Source of the DNA: a virus
IMG/VR virus record: IMGVR_UViG_3300007609_000010
Coordinates: 1-64,000 of that record
Reading direction: 5' to 3' (one strand)
Length of the DNA: 64,000 bases
Shown here: in pieces, positions 17,631-31,900 of the stretch
Position numbering within the stretch: position 1 is the first letter of the stretch
How the letters are laid out: each line of letters starts with the position of its first letter
Program-made: the position numbers and the translations under genes
The notes under the pieces: generated by a model
Database searches by the model: none
The model's input: the letters and a program-made list of their open reading frames with translations, nothing else
What the model was told of the DNA's origin: nothing

Positions 17631-20600
17631 ATGTCGTCTACTGATAGACAGTCAAGGTTGTTAGTAACTGAAGATTGGAAGAAAATTTATCAAAGTTTCA
17701 GAAATGCGGACTTCCAAAGCTACGATTTTGACAACCTCCGCAGAACAATGATAAACTATCTTAGACAGAATTATCCTGAAGACTTTAACGACTACATTGA
17801 AAGCTCTGAGTATCTTGCACTCATAGACCTTATCGCCTTCCTTGGACAAAACTTATCCTTCCGTGTAGATCTCAATGCTAGAGAAAATTTCCTTGAAACA
17901 GCAGAGCGCAGAGAAAGTGTGCTCAGACTGGCAAAACTTATTTCTTATAATCCTCATAGAAACAAGCCTGCAAACGGACTGTTAAAGTTTGACACTATTA
18001 CAACAACAGAGTCTGTCAAAGACAGCACAGGAACTGATTTATCAGGCACCACCGTGTTATGGAACGACCGGGCTAATCCCAACTACTTCGAACAGTTTGT
18101 TAAGATTTTAAATGCAGCACTTCCTGCCAGCGGCGGCATAGGACGTCCTTTGAAAAATGCAAATATTCAAGGAGTCAGCACTGAACAATATAGATTTAAC
18201 AGTCTAAACACAGATATTCCTGCATACGGATTTAACAAAGATGTTGAAGGACTAACCACACGATTTGAAGTTGTAAGTACATCACTTGATGGGACCAGTA
18301 TTGTAGAGGAACCGCCACTTCCAGGTAATAACCCTAGCTTCCTGTACAGAGACGACGGACAGGGAGCAGGTAGTTCAAACACAGGATTCTTCATGCATTT
18401 CCGTCAAGGAACTCTTGAAAGTGCAAACTTCACAGTTAACAAACCCATCCCAAATCAGGTAGTAGGAATTGATGCGGCAGATATCAATGACAGTGATATT
18501 TGGGTATACGGAACTGATTCTAATGGGTTTGAAACAACCCTATGGACTAAACTGGACAGTGTGGAAGGCAACAACATAATTTATTCAAGCATTTTTGAAG
18601 ACACAAAAAATGTTTATGCTGTGAGCACCAGAACAGACGACAGAATTAATTTGGTATTTTCAGACGGTGTGTTCGGCAATTTACCATCTGGCAGTTTTCG
18701 TATATATTATAGAACATCTGACAATCGAAACATGGTTATAAATCCCAGTGCGCTTCAAAGCATTTCGGTTGAAATTCCTTATATCAGCAGAACAAACAAG
18801 CAAGAAGTTTTGACAATAGGGCTTAGCCTTAAAACAACAGTAAACAATTCCAGACCGAGCGAAACTAATTCGGACATCAAAGCAGATGCTCCTGCAACAT
18901 ACTACACACAAAACAGATTGATCACAGCAGAGGATTATAATGTAGGACCTCTTGGTATTGATCAGGACATAATTAAAACCAAGACAGTTAACAGGATCAG
19001 CAGTGGCATAAGCAAATACCTAGACTTAAAGGATCCTACAGGAAAATATTCAACAACCAGTTTGTTTGCCACGGACGGTGTATTGTACAAACAAGAGTTC
19101 GTGGAAAAAATAAATTTTGATTTTGTTACACAAGCAGATATTGAAGGTGTAATTTATACGGAAATAGAACCGTTAATTAACAGCAATACTGTTAAAGCAT
19201 TTTATCAACAAAACTTCAATAGAAAAAATATTGAAGATCTAAATGCTACTTGGAGACAGGTTACAAACTCCACAAATAGAAGCACTGGTTATTTTCAAGA
19301 AATCCTAAACACTGCACAGCTATTCACAGCTGCTAACGGCACGCCTATTCAAGGTGCGGCAGTATATCCTGTTGCATCATATGCACAAAACAATTTAAGT
19401 TTCTTTGAAACCGGCGCACTTGTAAAATTTAAAGCGCCTAAAAATCAAAATCAAGTACAACAGTATTATCTAGAAGACGGAACATTAACCACTTTGGCAA
19501 CTGCTCCCGGTGCAAGCCTTTATAACTGGACAATAGTGCAATCAGTAAACAACGATGGAACTGCAATTGACGATAACGGATTTGGTCCAATTGTGTTTAA
19601 TGACATTATTGCAGAAGGGTCTGTGTTGGTTGAGATACTTCCTAGATATACTCGCAGCATTTCTTCAGATATCAAGCGACAAATAGTAGATAGAGCATTT
19701 GCTTTTAGAGATTTTGGATTGCGTTACAGTCAAGAAGATCGCGAATGGAAGATTATAACCGCAGAAAATATTAATACCTATTCTGGATTTTCAAATCAAA
19801 ATGCAGGAAACAACATCGGACAAAATCTTGACTCTAGCTGGATTTTCTATTTTCAAACAGACGGTAGCAAATACACAGTGTCCTATAGGAATCTAAGGTA
19901 TGTATTTGAAAGTGCCGACGAAGTAAAATTCTTTTTCGACAGTGCTGATAAAATATATGATCCTAAAACAGGACAAGTACAAAAAGACGTAATTAAGGTT
20001 CTAAATATTAATACTCGTCCTAATGCAACACAGCCTTTCAATAAAGACTTTGACTGGAGTATTTCTGATGCATACAAAGATGCAGGCGGATACAACGACA
20101 CTCGTAAAATTCAGTTGGCCCTGTTTGACAAAGACGATGACGGCATTGCTGACAATCCGGATATATTCAAAGACATAGTAGACGAGTTTAATGTTCCTCT
20201 TGATAAAAGATTTATATTCCAACAGAGATATGCAACTTCTGACGGAGTAGACGATTATCGATATTTTGACAATTCTGACAACACTGTTAAAATCAGACAA
20301 AATGAAAAAGATCCTATTAACCCTAGTGTTGAGTCAGAAGGACAAGTATTCTATTTTTCAGATTTTGATTTGTTCAAAGTGCTGAATAAGTCGCAAAATA
20401 ATATGACAGTGACAACCGATTATCGTGCATTTGTAGGCAGAGATAAATTAAAGTTCCAATATGTTCATGTAGCCGATCAAAACTACAGAATTGATCCGAG
20501 CAGAAGCAATATAATGGATACATATCTGTTAACAAAAAGTTATGACAGTCTAATGAGACAATTCCTGGACGGTGGCATAACTGAAAAACCATTGCCACCT

Positions 20601-22895
20601 AGCACAGATGAACTATTTTCAACCTATGGCACAGCCTTAAATAAAATCAAAAGTATCAGCGACGAAATAGTATATCATCCTGTTAAGTATAAGATACTGT
20701 TTGGCGACAAAGCTGACAATAACTTGCAAGCCACATTTAAAGTTGTGAAAAACAGTGAAGTTTCTGTAAACAACAATGAATTAAAAGCAAATATAATTGA
20801 TTTAATAAACAGATTTTTCAGCATAGAAAATTGGGATTTTGGCGAAACATTCTACTTCCAAGAACTATCCACATACATAATGAATCAACTTACTCCGGAG
20901 CTGGTAAGTTTTGTGATAGTCCCTACTCAAGCACAGCAAACATTTGGAAGTTTATTTGAAGTTAAATGCGAAAGTGATGAAATCTTTATAAATGGTGCAA
21001 CAGTAGACAACATAGAATTTATAGATGAACATTCAGCCAGTGCGTTGCAATCTACTGGCAGGGTGTTTACAGGAATCAGTGCGCCACAACAAGGTGTGAT
21101 AACAAGAACAACTTCCTCACCGTCAATACTGCCAAGCTCAACTGTGTTAACAAATATAGATACTGGAAATACAGGAGGCACACTTGTTCCCTCAGCCGCT
21201 GTCGAAGAACAGTTAACTACCGAACTTGGTGATCCATTTGAAGGAGTGTTAGGAAATCTTGATCCGATTGATCCGACATATAGCCTAAGTGCACCATTGG
21301 TTGTAGATGAAGGAGATTCGTTTACAGTAAATCTTACAACAACTGATATTCCAGACGGAAGTGTCCTAAGTTATAATATTACTGGTATTTCTGCTAGTGA
21401 CATTGGTGGTGAGCCATTAACTGGGCAATTTGTAGTTAATGCTAACAGTGCATTTGCTACATTTACTTTGACTAATGATTTAGGATTAGAAGGTCCGGAA
21501 AAATTTGTGCTCACACTGAATAATCAACAGGCATCTGTAGAAGTACAGTTCTTGGATACCAGTGTGCCAACAGACCCTGTTGATCCTACAATTTTAGCAG
21601 TTTCTAACACAACTGGAACTTACCCAAGCCGGACTTCAATCATCGATACCAGTACAACTTTGAGATTTATTGCTGATGCTGATCCTTATCCTGCAAAAGC
21701 AGGAATCCCGTTAGTCAATGACGGTGTTACTGCTAGAGAATTTTCAGACAGCACTGCGTTAATCACTGATAAGACATATGACGTGACTTTTGATTTTAAA
21801 GCAGGTAACAATCTATACAATAGCACTAATGATACATTTGATACGCTACCATTACCTAATCCAGAAGTTCTGGGCACAAACTCGGTAGGAATAATGCTTA
21901 ACGGTGTTGTGTTCCACGGACCTGATTTTGTGTCTTCTACCTTGCCAGGCGGTAGCAATGTAGCAGAATCTGGGTTTGTTTGGAACTCTGTGTTTAACGG
22001 CAACCTATTTGGCGAAGACGGCGCCGGCGGCTATCCAGAAAGCAATGGTGAATATCATTATCATAATGGCAAGTTCTTATATAGAGCATGGAACAATGAA
22101 AAGTTTATTTCGTCCAGCAGTTATTTTGCTGACACTGCTAGCAACGACGGCGACAATCTTAGACACAGTGACGGCCATTCTAAGATAGTAGGATTTGCAT
22201 TTGACGGATATCCCATATACGGACCATTTGGGTATACAATTCCTGGCGATAACACATCGGGCATAAGCCAGCAAAGTTCCAGTTACAGGACTAAACCGTC
22301 GGCTGCATCTGGTAGAGGTTATTTGTACTCTGAATTGCCTGCAGGCACATTTGTACAGGACTATGAGTATATAGAAGGACTTGGGTCGCTGGATGAATAC
22401 AACGGAAAATACTGTAAAACCCCTGATTATCCTGCAGGAACATATGCTTACTTCTTGACATTTGAAGATGGCGACTTAAACACACCAGTATATCCTTATA
22501 TCGTTGGTCCTAGCACACGAGATCAAAGAACACCTACAGGAACAGTAACGCAATTAACAAACTTTGGACAAACCTATTCAATTGCAGTAACCAACAATGG
22601 TGCAACTGCATATGTGTTAGCGGGTGCCGACAGAGCGGGATTAGTTGACGGCGAGAATCCTACGGTGACAGTTAATATAGGTGATACATTAGAGCTAAAC
22701 ATGAACACTGTTGGATACAGACTTTACATCAAGACAGCAGCAGTTATCGGAACAGGAAGCGCAGTTACAACTCCTGTTGTTAGCAGTAATGGTTCAGAGA
22801 CAGGAACTATTTCTTGGACACCAGATACAGCAGGAACATATTATTATGTTGCTGAAAACAGCACAAGCATGATCGGCGAAATCATAGTACAATAA
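17631..22895 (+). CDS. 6: Baseplate wedge protein gp6 with Calx-beta-like, YHYH and cupredoxin-like C-terminal domains
   Basis: Residues 1-110 carry the gp6 start pattern (NYLRQNYPEDFNDYIESSEY, LIAFLGQNLSFRVDLNARE), and the body to about residue 1180 is the wedge protein that forms the inner baseplate ring. T4 gp6 is 660 residues; this one is 1754. Added at the end are a Calx-beta-like domain (about 1214-1313, VDEGDSFTVNL to EGPEKFVLTLNN), a YHYH domain (about 1417-1624, GVVFHGP, GEYHYHNG, GFAFDGYPIYGP) and a cupredoxin-like domain (about 1644-1754, GDTLELNMNT, SWTPDTAGTYYY, MIGEIIV). The copper-site His residues of true cupredoxins seem replaced (GYRLYIKT). The extra domains probably decorate the baseplate surface. 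Confidence 0.85.
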   Translation: MSSTDRQSRLLVTEDWKKIYQSFRNADFQSYDFDNLRRTMINYLRQNYPEDFNDYIESSEYLALIDLIAFLGQNLSFRVDLNARENFLETAERRESVLRLAKLISYNPHRNKPANGLLKFDTITTTESVKDSTGTDLSGTTVLWNDRANPNYFEQFVKILNAALPASGGIGRPLKNANIQGVSTEQYRFNSLNTDIPAYGFNKDVEGLTTRFEVVSTSLDGTSIVEEPPLPGNNPSFLYRDDGQGAGSSNTGFFMHFRQGTLESANFTVNKPIPNQVVGIDAADINDSDIWVYGTDSNGFETTLWTKLDSVEGNNIIYSSIFEDTKNVYAVSTRTDDRINLVFSDGVFGNLPSGSFRIYYRTSDNRNMVINPSALQSISVEIPYISRTNKQEVLTIGLSLKTTVNNSRPSETNSDIKADAPATYYTQNRLITAEDYNVGPLGIDQDIIKTKTVNRISSGISKYLDLKDPTGKYSTTSLFATDGVLYKQEFVEKINFDFVTQADIEGVIYTEIEPLINSNTVKAFYQQNFNRKNIEDLNATWRQVTNSTNRSTGYFQEILNTAQLFTAANGTPIQGAAVYPVASYAQNNLSFFETGALVKFKAPKNQNQVQQYYLEDGTLTTLATAPGASLYNWTIVQSVNNDGTAIDDNGFGPIVFNDIIAEGSVLVEILPRYTRSISSDIKRQIVDRAFAFRDFGLRYSQEDREWKIITAENINTYSGFSNQNAGNNIGQNLDSSWIFYFQTDGSKYTVSYRNLRYVFESADEVKFFFDSADKIYDPKTGQVQKDVIKVLNINTRPNATQPFNKDFDWSISDAYKDAGGYNDTRKIQLALFDKDDDGIADNPDIFKDIVDEFNVPLDKRFIFQQRYATSDGVDDYRYFDNSDNTVKIRQNEKDPINPSVESEGQVFYFSDFDLFKVLNKSQNNMTVTTDYRAFVGRDKLKFQYVHVADQNYRIDPSRSNIMDTYLLTKSYDSLMRQFLDGGITEKPLPPSTDELFSTYGTALNKIKSISDEIVYHPVKYKILFGDKADNNLQATFKVVKNSEVSVNNNELKANIIDLINRFFSIENWDFGETFYFQELSTYIMNQLTPELVSFVIVPTQAQQTFGSLFEVKCESDEIFINGATVDNIEFIDEHSASALQSTGRVFTGISAPQQGVITRTTSSPSILPSSTVLTNIDTGNTGGTLVPSAAVEEQLTTELGDPFEGVLGNLDPIDPTYSLSAPLVVDEGDSFTVNLTTTDIPDGSVLSYNITGISASDIGGEPLTGQFVVNANSAFATFTLTNDLGLEGPEKFVLTLNNQQASVEVQFLDTSVPTDPVDPTILAVSNTTGTYPSRTSIIDTSTTLRFIADADPYPAKAGIPLVNDGVTAREFSDSTALITDKTYDVTFDFKAGNNLYNSTNDTFDTLPLPNPEVLGTNSVGIMLNGVVFHGPDFVSSTLPGGSNVAESGFVWNSVFNGNLFGEDGAGGYPESNGEYHYHNGKFLYRAWNNEKFISSSSYFADTASNDGDNLRHSDGHSKIVGFAFDGYPIYGPFGYTIPGDNTSGISQQSSSYRTKPSAASGRGYLYSELPAGTFVQDYEYIEGLGSLDEYNGKYCKTPDYPAGTYAYFLTFEDGDLNTPVYPYIVGPSTRDQRTPTGTVTQLTNFGQTYSIAVTNNGATAYVLAGADRAGLVDGENPTVTVNIGDTLELNMNTVGYRLYIKTAAVIGTGSAVTTPVVSSNGSETGTISWTPDTAGTYYYVAENSTSMIGEIIVQ

Positions 22896-22908
22896 GAGGT
22901 TATATTTA

Positions 22909-25900
22909 ATGTCATCAAACAGTCAAAACGAATTTGGAGCACCAACACAGGGAGAAAGCAATCGCACTAGTGCAAGATTTCTTCCTAGGTTTTTCAGATC
23001 GGAAGCTAATCTCAAATTTTTGCAGGCAACCGTTGATCAATTAACGCAACCAGGTGTTGCTGAAAAATTAGGCGGGTTCTTTGGAAGAAAAATTGCCAAA
23101 GGTTATAGACCTGGAGATGTTTATGTAGGTGATGTTAACAGCCAACGAGAAAATTATCAACTGGAACCTGCTCTGGTTATCAAAAATGAATTAGGTAATG
23201 TAACATATTATAAAGACTACAATGATTATATAAATTCGCTGTCGTTTTTCAATGTGAACACTGCTAACCACGACAAGTTGAATCGACAAGAAAGTTATCC
23301 GTGGAATCCCAACATTGACTGGGACAAGTTTGTAAACTTTCGTGAATACTATTGGCTACCGGACGGTCCCCTAAGTGTACCTGTAAGAGGACAAGCTAGA
23401 GAAATCCAAAGCACGTTTACTGTTTCCGTTGAAGAAGCAGATGGAGATTTTTCCTATGTGTTTAATAATAAATTCACTCGCAACCCTAGCCTGAAGTTGT
23501 ATAGAGGACAAACATACAGATTCGAAATTAACTGTCCTGGACATCCTTTTGCAGTAGCAGTTACTAGAAGTTTCACTCCAGGAAATGCAGTGGTCGTTGC
23601 AGGCAACGAAGGAATCAGACAAGACGGTCTGTTTGGCGCAGATTTATATGGCAATAATTATGACATAGGTGATTGGCTGGTGTTGCCAGACAGCGGAAGC
23701 GTGACGTTCGACGATGATGAAAATGTGAGCACTCTTTATCCAGACGGTATAAGAAAACTGGGCGAAGGCGGAGAAGAAATTGCAAACGTTTATATCGAAC
23801 AAGGAGTCCTAGAGTTTACTGTGCCAGTAAATTCTCCAGATAGACTTTTCTACATATCTAAAAATGACATTGACGTTAGCGGCCTGTTCAAAATATACGA
23901 CATTGAAGAAAACAGTTTTATTGATGTCGAAGAAGAAGTTATAGGCAAAAAATACTACACCAGTTCAAACGGTGTTGAGTTTACAAATGGACTTAAGGTA
24001 TTCTTCAGAGGAGTTACAGAACCCGTAACATATCAAGAAGGAGAATATTATGTCGAGGGTGTAGGTCATGCAATTAAACTGATACCTGCAGATGACTTAG
24101 TAATCACACAAACATACAGTAACGATGTTTTGCAACCTTTTGACGAACAAGCATTTGACGAGATGCCATTCGGCGCGGCCAATTCTTATCCTGTGAAAAA
24201 AGACTATCTCACCATAAGTCGTGCCAGTAATGATCTTAATGCTTGGTCAAGATCTAACAGATGGTTCCATAGAGATGTAATAGAACAAAGTTATGTTTAC
24301 AATGAAATACCAATTGATGTTGAAGAAACAGGAAAAGCAAAGCGTCCTATTATAGAATTTGAACCCGGGTTAAAACTTTATAATTACGGAACATTTACAA
24401 AACAGAGTGTTGATGTTATAGATACATTCACCACTGATGTCTTTAGCACCGTCGAAGGCACAACTGGTTACAATGTCGATGGCGTAGAGTTGATAGCAGG
24501 TATGCGTGTGCTATTTGCCGCAGACACAGATATCATTGTTAATGGTGCAATATATGAAGTTAAATTTGTAAAAGTTGGAAACGAAGAAAGAATTACATTT
24601 GTAGAGACCGCAGACAGTTTTCCTTTGGAAAATGAAAATGTCCTCGTAAAACAAGGCAATCAGTTCGCAGGAAAACTTTTCTTTTATAATGGCGAACGTT
24701 GGATTCAAGCGCAAGATAAATTAGATGTAAATCAAGCTCCGCTGTTCGATTTATGTTGTCCAGCAGGAAACTACTATAGTGATTTAGAAGTATTTGATTC
24801 CTCAACGTTTACAGGATGTAAAGTATTCTCGTATAAAGAAGGAACAGGAACTAATGATACAGAATTAGGATTTCCGCTTACCTATCGCAATATTAATAAC
24901 ACAGGCGATATTCTTTTCGAATTCAACTTACTCACAGACAGTTTTACGGTGCAAAACGAAGATGAAATTGTCACTGTAACTACCGATACATCATTTCTAA
25001 GATCTTATTCTACAAGGACTGATTTTGAGTATCGTAATGGATGGAGTACTACACCAGTTGTAAGTCGTCAAAAAGTTCTTAGACATTATGATGCCACAGA
25101 ATCTCAAACAAACAATTTTGAAATTGATGTATACAATAATGCAGGCGATCTAAATGATCTAAAGATTGCTGTTTTTGTAAATGAAGTATTCAAGCAACAA
25201 GGTCTGCACTATGAAATTGATAGGCTAAATGGCAGAGCTTATGTGCGCTTTCTAGATAACTTGGCACCAAACGATGTTGTCTTAATCAAAAGCACCAGTA
25301 GTACTGCAAAAAATGCCAACGGGCATTATGAAGTTCCGTACAATCTAGAAAGAAATCCACTTAATCAAAATATCTCAGACTTTACACTAGGTGAAGTTAT
25401 AGATCATGTAGATTCTATGATAGAGGATATACCAGAATTTTCTGGGTCATATCCTGGTCGTAGTAATTTACGTGATGTAGGAAAACTAGACGGATACGGA
25501 AAGCGTTTTCTTAAGCACGCTGGTCCTCTCAATCTTCCAATGTATAGCATAACCACAAAAGAATATAATATTGTTCGAGCTATAGAATATGGAAAAAACG
25601 AGTATACAAAATTTAAAAGAAACTTTTTGATTACAGCGGCTGATTTAGGAGTGGATGCAGAAATACCTGTTCATGTAGATGCAGTTTTAGAAGAACTAAA
25701 CAAAGATAAAGTAAACACCCAGCCATTTTACTTTTCGGACATGTTAGGTTATAAGTCTAGTAACACAATATATTATAATGTAGTTGATAACGAAAATCCT
25801 TACTACGGCTTACCTGACGAATTTAGTTTAAACAATCTTAATAACAAATCGATACTAATTTACCTTAATGGTAATCAATTAATTTTCAATAAAGATTATC

Positions 25901-28900
25901 AATTTACAGATGAACAATTTGCTTATATTCAAGCCGGGCAACAAATTGGGGATGAGATAGAAATAGTCGAATACGAAAGTACCGACGGCAGTTACATACC
26001 TCCTACTCCGACAAAATTAGGACTATATCCTAGATTTGAACCTGAGTTAGTAATTGACGAACAATGGCTAGACAATCAGCAAGATGTAAATGTTACCCGA
26101 CCATATGCCGTTTACGGAGAAAACCTAAACAATCATTTAGACAGGGGTTGGTTTTATCCTTTATATCTTGATAGAAAAACAGCAAAAACTGACGATCCTG
26201 ACGAAAGCGTAATTCAAATAATGTTTAAAGGGTCTAGCAGAATATTTTATGCCCCCGCAAGTAAAATAAATCTAGGAACATCAGTTCCGCCTGAACAGTA
26301 CACAGAGTTTCCTATAGGAGCTACATTTGTTAAAGGCCACGATGGCAGTTTATTTAAATGTTATAAAGACTATAGAGATCTATTATTACTAGAATTAGAA
26401 ACAAGAATCTATAATAACATTAAAGTCGATTATGATAAAACACAAATTAATATACATTCATACGTTGGCGGCAGATTTAGAGACACAGGGTTATCAAATG
26501 CAGACATTGACAGAATATTAATTAAAGATTTTGCCGACTGGAATAGAGTAGCAAACATTGACTATACTGCAAACACTGTGTTTCAGAATCAAGATCAATT
26601 TTCATATAATTATAGCACAGCTGGTTCTATTGTGGATAATAATTCTTTACCGGGATATTGGAGAGCTGTTTATAAGGACGCATTTGACACAGATCGTCCG
26701 CATACTCATCCTTGGGAAATGCTAGGGTTTTCAATAAAGCCTGTTTGGTGGGACGAAGTATACGGCGTTCCTCCTTACACTAGTAATAATACAATACTAT
26801 GGAACGATTTGCAAGAAGGAATAGTTCGCGAGCCAGGCAAAGGAGTAGTGATTAAAAGCGATTATGCACGACCAGGACTTGTTAATTTCCTACCGGTAGA
26901 CAATCAAGGTCAATTAAAGGCGCCAATAAACGCCAACTATGCCAAAAACATAGTGCTTAGAAATACGGACGACAGTTTTGAGTTTGGCGATCAAGCACCG
27001 GTAGAAAGTGCATGGCGCCGAAGCTCCGAATACCCATTTTCTTTAATTAAAGCCATTATGTTAAATCGTCCAGCAGATTTTATAGGTAAAGCATTTGATG
27101 TTGCTCGTATTTCTAGAAATTTGGCGGGACAGTACATTTATTCCGAAACCGGTAAACACTTAGAACTAGATAAATTGGTATTCCCTAATACATATCAAGA
27201 CAATAGACGAATTCCTGCTAGCGGGCTTGTCAATTACATTTATAACCTTGTTGGCAGCAATGTATTGACAGTATACGAAGATTATAAGAACAATATAAAG
27301 AATATTAGAAACCAACTGGGGATAAAGTTAGCAGGATATACTGACAAACAAAAATTAAATTTGCTTTTACAAAGCAAAAGTCCCAGCGAAGAAAACGCAC
27401 AAGGAATATTTATTCCAGAAGAAAACTATGATGTGTTTTTGAATGTATCTAGTCCTGTGGACAATGTAAATTACAGCGGAGTGTTAATAGAAGTTAGGCC
27501 AGACGGATATATTATTCAGGGTTATAATGCAGATACTCCTATGTTCCGTTATTATACACCTGTCGGCAAGCAAGGAGACATCACAGTGGTAGCAGGCGGC
27601 GAATCTGCAAATGTTGTGCAATGGCAACCGAACAAATTGTATGTAAATGGACAGATTGTAGAAAATAATTTCTCATATTTTAGAGTTACACAAGATTTCA
27701 CCAGTGGTCCTGCTTTTTCAGACGACAACTTGGCTAAATTGCCAGAACTGCCTATTACAGGCGGCCAACGTGCTCAAATTAAAACAGGATTCAACAAGTC
27801 TAGGGTATTAGAATTAAATTACGGTGCAAAATTAAAAACTGTTCAGGAAGTAGTAGATTTCTTACTTGGATATGGAGAGTATCTAAAAGACCAAGGATTC
27901 CGGTTTGAGTACTTTGACCAGAATTATCAAAGAGTAGAAGATTGGAAATCAGCCGCTAAAGAATTTTTATTCTGGAGCTCACAAGGGTGGGCCGCTGGTA
28001 CAGTGATTGGGCTTAGTCCAAGTGCTTACGAAATACAATTTAGACGTGATTTTGCTGTAGTTGATGATATATTTGACAACTTTTATAGATACAGTTTGTT
28101 GGCTGAAAATGGAAACCCTCTAGAACGCAGATTTAGTAATGTTCTTAGAGAAAAAAATTCCTTTAATTTATCAGTTTCACAAACTGATAACGGTATCTAC
28201 AATCTTACATTGCCCACTGTGCAAAAAGAACATGTTATATTATTGGACAACGAAACTATCTTTAATGATATTCTGTATCAACCTTACTCAGGTTATAGAC
28301 AGGAGAGAATAAAAGTTCTTGGATACAGGAGTGACAACTGGGACGGCAGTTTAAACATCCCTGGATTTGTTTTTGACGATGCAACAGTTACAGAATGGGA
28401 ACCATGGCAAGATTATTCAATCGGTAGCCTGGTTAAGTATAAAGAATTTTATTATGTGTCGTTGTATCAAGTATATGGCAGTGCTGAATTTAATCCTAAC
28501 TTTTGGAGTCGTCTAAGCGAAAAGCCAGAATCACAGTTAATGACTAACTTTGACTTTAGGGTAAACCAATTCGCAGACTTTTATGATGTAGAAAGTATAG
28601 GCTTTGATGAAGATCAGCAACGTCTTGCACAACATCTCATTGGCTACCAAAAACGAGATTACTTAGCCAACATAATCAATGACGAAGTTAGCCAATTTAA
28701 ATTCTATCAAGGATTTATTCAAGATAAAGGAACTAGAAATTCTATTGATAAACTGTTTAATTCTCTAGAAGGTCAAACTGAAAGTTTAGACTTCTATGAA
28801 GAGTGGGCAGTCCAGTCGGGATTTTACGGAGACTTTGACAAAATTAAACAGGTTGCTATTCCTCTGCAAGAAGACAAAATGTTAGAAACTCCGCAAGGCA

Positions 28901-31900
28901 TTGAACTAGTGGATTACATACCGCAAGGTGTGTTTGATACCACTTATAGAGTGCGTCCCTTCCAATTAGAAAATAAACCTGCAGATTTCACAGTAAATTG
29001 TTTTCCTACCACTAAGCTTCAGGAGTATGTGCTCACAGGTGGATATGTTCACGAAGACGATGTTGATTATAAAATTCAAACTATAAGTGAACTAGAAACA
29101 GTTGATAATAATCTTATCTCTATAGGGGAGTATCTCTGGGTAACAGACGAAGAACCAAACAATTGGAATGTTTACAGGGTATTAGAATCGTTAATAACAA
29201 TTAACTCGTTTGCAATAAATGAAGATCTTAATGAACTGGGACAAACAATTGCAACTGTTGAATTTAGCGGAGCCGAAGTTGATATAATTGCAGGCGATGT
29301 AATCGCAATTAACGATGCTCAACTTTATAATATTCTTGGGTTCTTTATTGTAGACGAAATAGATTCCTCTACTTGCACATTGGTAATTCCTGAAGAAAAC
29401 AATTTTAAGGATTTTGTAGACGAAAGTTTTGCGTGTGTTGTTTTAAAGTCTGCAAGGGTTAGCAACTTTACAGAATTTAACACAGTGGCAGAAACTTTCG
29501 ATTTAGACAGTCAGAAAATCTGGATTGATTCCTACGAAGGTCCCGATCTTTGGGCCGTTCTTCAAAACGAGCCTGTGTATGAAAACACATATGAGCTGTT
29601 AAATCCTGCCGACGTTGCAGAATCTACTGAAATATTTGATGAAACACAGTTATATGCTAAAGATTTTGCAACCAGTTTAGATAATAAGTTATTGTTTACC
29701 AGCGCCCCGGGACTAGATAACGGAGTAGTATATCTATACAGAAGAGATCAAGACGTAGACGAACCTATTCTGTCACAGACAATTAATAATCCTAATCTTA
29801 ATTTTGATGGTACGGAATCTAAGTTTGGTGAATCCGTAGCAGTGACAGAAGACGGCGAATATGTTGCAATTGGTATACCAGATGCAAGCTCAATTAAAAC
29901 AAAGTATCAAGGAATTTACAGAGTTTCTCAAGATTATAACAAAGGCGACATTGTAAAGCACAAAGGAAGTCTATGGCAAGCAGTTCGTCAAGTGTTTGGA
30001 CAGCAGTCTAACAGACAATATAGTACCTTTGATAGCTATATTGACATCGATGCTAGAACATTCGAAGACTCTAGTGTAATTAAGTTGTTATTGACAGGTT
30101 CACCTGGATTGCAAAATCGTCAGGTAAACCACTTCTTGGTTAGAGCTCCTGCAGATATGTATCTAGGATCTAAGATAGGTGATCAATTAAAATTAGAATG
30201 GAACGAGTTTACGTACTTGAATGGTGATATTAATACACCTTATTATCCGTGGAATAATTCTATACCTGAACTAGGGTATAACAGTTCTACAGATAATATC
30301 TTTATAGAAGACTTCCACGAAATTAAAGGTAAGATTGACAAAGTTCTGATACTGCCAGAATATAAGAGAGCTGTTCAAGTTGGTGATCAAGTACAAACAG
30401 AAACAGGATTTGCAGATGTAGCTTATGTTGATATATCAGCAGGCACAATGGTATTGTATATTAATAATCTGCGAGGTTCATTTAGCTCTGCCGATACATT
30501 GCAGTTCTTTGACTTCAATACAGCTATTACAGAAGAAGTTGGAGAGTATACAGAAGTAGATTATGGGTTCACAGATGACTTTAATGGATTTTGGATTGTG
30601 CAACTGGACAGCAGTGATAGCGGGTTTGCATTTAATGAGAATAATTCTAATTACGATAATGGAACAACATTTTATGAAGTAGGAACTGGCTTGGTAATTG
30701 CCGATGTTATACAAAGCGAAGAGTTTGATTCAGCCGGCCGCGAACGTAATCTGTATTTCAACGTTATCGACAGTATTAAATCTATAGGAGCAGTTCCCAG
30801 TAATAATCTAAAATCCAGCATGATACACAACCTGGGTGACAAATATATGGTGAGAATGTCACCGGAGATGACTGCTGAACTAGAATATAGATTTGCAAAG
30901 CGTAAACAAAATTTAAATGCAACATTTGGAGACACACCGGCTGTTAAGGATAGTCTAAATGGTTCATTTATTAATCTTGTATTAGGCGAATACGATGAAA
31001 TATATGAGGATAGCGACGATTATCTACCAATAAGTTCAAGACCCCAAATCAGATTTAATTTGTTTGACTATGTAGGATCTCCGTTTTATAATGAAGCAGA
31101 CGATGCTGGTTTATTTTTCCAAGCTGTAAATGGTCGTAAGACTGTGACAGACCTTTGGGACGGATACATTGATGTGACTCTTAAAGAAGTAGATCCTGAA
31201 ACTGGAAACCTTTATAGATTTAAAGCAAATGATACTATAAGCGATGTTCAAAGACCTTTTGACATATTCCAAAGACCTAGTGCAGTTCCATTTAACACAA
31301 TACCTGAAAATATAGCTGTAGTTACATCAGTTAAAGATAACATTGATGGAAGATTTGACAGGCAACGATTGTATATAAAAATTAAAAGCGGCGCATGGGA
31401 ATTAGAAAACAATATTGCACAGATTGAGTTAGAAAGGCGTAGAGAATTTGATGCCGATAGAATAATTGGCGAAATAGAAAACTACGCCAACGATGTAATT
31501 GTTCCTAGTCGTTTTATTGGTAAATTTATGGTCATTGACAGTGCCGATTTAGGCACAGGGTCAAATTATGTTTTGGAAAATGCTGAATATTTCATTACTA
31601 CTGAATCCTTAAATGAATTAGGTGCAGATTCTGTACCTAGCGTGCCTAGCAGTCTAAATAGAGATTATGAACAGGTGTACAATATAACAACTAACAACGG
31701 GGGTACACCGGGCAAAGCTAACGAAGGATGCGTGGCAATTTTCCAAAGATCCGGACCGGATAATTATAACCTAAGCCGAATTATAGTAAGCGAGCAAAAC
31801 TTCGGAGTGTTAAACAATCGTTTCGGAAAAAATGTTAAGTTTGTTAAAAATGGATTGCAGTATAGACTGAGCGTGGCCAGCGACGGAGACTTTAATACAA

